Part shown: positions 6,228 to 7,671 of the stretch, piece by piece
Layout of the letters: every line of letters begins with the position of its first letter
How positions within the stretch are numbered: the stretch's first letter is position 1
DNA from: an uncultured Ruminococcus sp.
Lineage (GTDB): Bacteria > Bacillota > Clostridia > Oscillospirales > Ruminococcaceae
Length of the DNA: 7,671 nucleotides
Reading direction: 5' to 3'
Assembly (NCBI GenBank): GCA_947177715.1
Contig: CAMWVM010000068.1
Location: 1 to 7,671 of the forward strand
The notes under the pieces: model-generated
What the model saw: the letters and a program-made list of their open reading frames with translations, nothing else
Told to the model about the DNA's origin: nothing
Database searches by the model: none
Made by a program: the position numbers and the translations under genes

Positions 6228-6276
6228 CATTACGTAAGTAACTATATCGCTTATTTGTTTGCTATCTGTTGTTACC

Positions 6277-6305
6277 ATTTTATCATATTTGCCGTTATTT
6301 TAATA
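6277..6305 (-). promoter_or_regulatory. Possible promoter of the NlpC/P60 gene
   Basis: On the minus strand TAAAAT (6282-6277) is preceded by TATTAA (6305-6300) with 17 bases between. The -35 is poor, as often seen in promoters that need an activator; the WalR-like box lies about 37 bases further upstream. Confidence 0.35.
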
Positions 6306-6322
6306 CGCTTTTAAGAAAAGTT

Positions 6323-6359
6323 TGTATCTTTATCGTAATGTTTGTAATCGATTTGTAAC
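6323..6359 (+). promoter_or_regulatory. Tandem hexamer box resembling WalR (or PhoP) sites
   Basis: TGTAAT (6343-6348), five bases, then TGTAAC (6354-6359) matches exactly the published WalR/YycF pattern TGTWAH-N5-TGTWAH. An imperfect second pair, TGTATC (6323-6328)-N5-CGTAAT (6334-6339), precedes it, so four half-sites recur at 9-11 base steps on one face of the helix. WalR typically controls cell-wall hydrolases, and the neighbouring minus-strand gene is one. PhoP boxes of the same regulator class have a similar but less well-matched pattern. The regulator itself is not in the window. Confidence 0.5.
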
Positions 6360-6566
6360 TAATTTGTGCAAAAGTGACCATGAAATCTTGTTTGAATATT
6401 TCTAAATAATTAATTTGTTAAATTTGATAAGTTAATTTAAATTAGCAAAGAAACAGATTAAAAGTTTTATATTTAACTTATGCCATATAAAATAGATAGT
6501 GTATCTTTATACAAAAAACAGGGCAAAATAAATTTAAATTTTAGTGAAAAAAATGCAAAAAAACTC
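6360..6566. other. AT-rich intergenic stretch without recognised genes
   Basis: This is the middle of the 437-base (or longer) divergent region between the hydrolase and hrcA. It holds a perfect 12-base palindrome TAATTTAAATTA (6433-6444) and runs of A and T, but no open frame with a ribosome site, no tRNA and no riboswitch that I can recognise. Confidence 0.6.
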
Positions 6567-6600
6567 TTGACAATTTTAGAGAAAAGGTTTAAACTATAAT
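6567..6600 (+). promoter_or_regulatory. hrcA promoter with consensus boxes but long spacer
   Basis: A perfect TTGACA (6567-6572) and a perfect TATAAT (6595-6600) lie ahead of hrcA, but 22 bases apart instead of 16-18. An alternative -10 at the usual distance is TAAACT (6590-6595). Either way, transcription would start inside or next to the first CIRCE. Confidence 0.65.
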
Positions 6601-6626
6601 TAGCACTCAAAAGCAATGAGTGCTAA
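6600..6626. promoter_or_regulatory. CIRCE operator, perfect
   Basis: TTAGCACTC (6600-6608), nine bases, then GAGTGCTAA (6618-6626) is an exact CIRCE inverted repeat, the binding site of the heat-shock repressor HrcA. Its first base is the last base of the TATAAT box, so bound HrcA would block its own promoter, giving autoregulation of hrcA and presumably a grpE-dnaK-dnaJ operon to the right. Confidence 0.97.
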
Positions 6627-6649
6627 CACTCAAAAAGTTTAAGTGCTAA
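6623..6649. promoter_or_regulatory. Second, degenerate CIRCE overlapping the first
   Basis: CTAACACTC (6623-6631), nine bases, then AAGTGCTAA (6641-6649) matches the CIRCE arms at 7 of 9 and 8 of 9 positions with the exact 9-base spacer. It shares four bases with the first operator; the centres are 23 bases apart, about two helical turns. Confidence 0.6.
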
Positions 6650-6667
6650 AAGCAGGCAGGTGAGGAA

Positions 6668-7671
6668 ATGGATAGCCGAAAAATGAAAATACTTTTTGCT
6701 GTAGTCGATGAGTATATCCTGACAGGAGAACCTGTTGGTTCCAAAACAATTATGAAGCATATCAAAGCTTCTTCAGCAACAATCAGAAATGAAATGGCAG
6801 AATTGGAAAAACAGGGATATTTGGAACAACCGCATACTTCAGCGGGAAGAGTTCCCACATATAACGGTTATCGGCTCTATGTTGATTCACTTATGGAGCA
6901 TAATCAGCTGTCTGATGAAGAAAAAAGATATCTTGATTCAATGATTCCTGAAACTGCCTTAACTGAGGATGAACTTGTTCAATCGGCATCTATGGCACTG
7001 GCAGAGCTTACTCAGTGCGCAACGGTTGTAGCTAATTCTTCACCGAGATTTTCGCTTATATCTAAGGTAGAGGTAATTCCTACAGGAAAACGAATGTATG
7101 TTATATTAATGATAACATCAAACGGAACGATCAAAAATAAAGTTTGCAGGCTTGAGTTTGATTTAACCAATGAACAGCTTGAGTTTTTTGATAAATTTAT
7201 GCAGACAAATCTTCAGGGGTTAGCTCTTGAAGATGTTTCCGAGGATCTCTTTGATAATATAAAGACGGCTTTGGGAACATATATGATGTCGCTGTCACCG
7301 TTGGTTTCGGAAATATTACAGCTTTCAAAGGAGCTGGTTGCTCAGGATGTAATGGTTAAGGGTGAAAAAAATCTTCTCACCTGCAAAGACTTCAATCAGA
7401 ATGAGATAATAAGTTTCCTTGATAATAAAAGGGAGATAATGAAGTTTATAGACGATACATTCAGCGGACTTCAGGTTATGTTTTCTCCCGAGCAAGACAG
7501 CTTTGTCATTCACAATTCATCTATAATTACAGCTCCTTTTTCTAAAGGCGGCAGAAATGTTGGGGCACTTGGTCTTATCGGTCCGATGAGATTGGATTAT
7601 GCTAAATTTATTCCTTATTTGGAGTACTTCACTCAGAGAATTACTGATTTGCTGTCAGAAAGGGATATGGA
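6668..7671 (+). CDS. hrcA: Heat-inducible transcription repressor HrcA (3' end cut by window)
   Basis: HrcA is the cytosolic repressor of class I heat-shock genes; it binds CIRCE and depends on GroEL to stay active. The 334 codons present are nearly the whole protein (family about 340-350). The N-terminal winged helix is clear: EPVGSKTI (21-28), the recognition-helix region SSATIRNEM (35-43), then GYLEQPHTSAGRVPT (50-64). The C-terminal family motif GLIGPMRLDY is at 302-311. The middle is the GAF-like and inserted dimerising region. No stop occurs before the window ends. The start ATG follows the ribosome site AGGTGAGG (6658-6665). The gene lies directly behind a double CIRCE, so it is very likely autoregulated, and it usually heads a grpE-dnaK-dnaJ operon, which would lie to the right. 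Confidence 0.97.
   Translation, partial: MDSRKMKILFAVVDEYILTGEPVGSKTIMKHIKASSATIRNEMAELEKQGYLEQPHTSAGRVPTYNGYRLYVDSLMEHNQLSDEEKRYLDSMIPETALTEDELVQSASMALAELTQCATVVANSSPRFSLISKVEVIPTGKRMYVILMITSNGTIKNKVCRLEFDLTNEQLEFFDKFMQTNLQGLALEDVSEDLFDNIKTALGTYMMSLSPLVSEILQLSKELVAQDVMVKGEKNLLTCKDFNQNEIISFLDNKREIMKFIDDTFSGLQVMFSPEQDSFVIHNSSIITAPFSKGGRNVGALGLIGPMRLDYAKFIPYLEYFTQRITDLLSERDM

Noticed and set aside
6231..6567. c-di-AMP (ydaO-type) riboswitch upstream of the NlpC/P60 gene
   Set aside because: This riboswitch often precedes cell-wall hydrolase genes, but the region is AT-rich and shows none of its conserved GC-rich core segments on the minus strand.
6646..6858. 70-codon minus-strand open frame
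   Set aside because: It is antisense to the start of hrcA, where the forward frame encodes a conserved winged helix.

Overview
The window looks like the chromosome of a low-GC Gram-positive anaerobe of the class Clostridia, probably a Ruminococcus/Eubacterium-like gut or rumen member. The basis is AT-rich intergenic DNA, AGGAGG-type ribosome sites, the short (about 420 and 160 residue) LeuC/LeuD type, and an hrcA gene behind CIRCE operators. No species can be named from the sequence alone. Nothing indicates phage, transposon or CRISPR DNA; this is core chromosome with several well-preserved control sites.

Layout. At the left edge (7-51) lies a GC-rich, nearly continuous hairpin with a GAAA loop that I cannot identify. 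It is followed by a Cof-type HAD phosphatase (114-896, +). A strong bidirectional terminator separates this from a convergent minus-strand operon: leuC (1888-3150), a small Dabb-domain gene (1587-1886) and leuD (1073-1555). The operon is driven by a near-consensus promoter whose spacer is a palindrome. A monocistronic gene for a 57-residue membrane-like peptide (3399-3572, +) follows, then a shared terminator, then a minus-strand pair: a sugar-nucleotidyltransferase-like gene (4141-5052) and a cyclophilin ppiB (3630-4100). Upstream of that pair is a secreted NlpC/P60 cell-wall hydrolase (5178 to about 6215, minus) that has no normal start codon. It is divergent from hrcA (6668 to the right edge, +).

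How the parts work together. LeuC and LeuD form isopropylmalate isomerase for leucine synthesis; the Dabb protein between them is translationally coupled but its role is unknown. HrcA represses class I heat-shock genes through CIRCE; here a perfect CIRCE is followed, overlapping by four bases, by a second degenerate one, in front of hrcA itself. The NlpC/P60 gene has an upstream tandem hexamer box matching the WalR pattern, which fits control of a peptidoglycan hydrolase by a WalRK-like system.

I did not find a wholly new system. The best leads are the apparent AUU start of the hydrolase, the overlapping double CIRCE, the Dabb gene inserted in leuCD, the WalR-like box, and the palindrome inside the leuC promoter.
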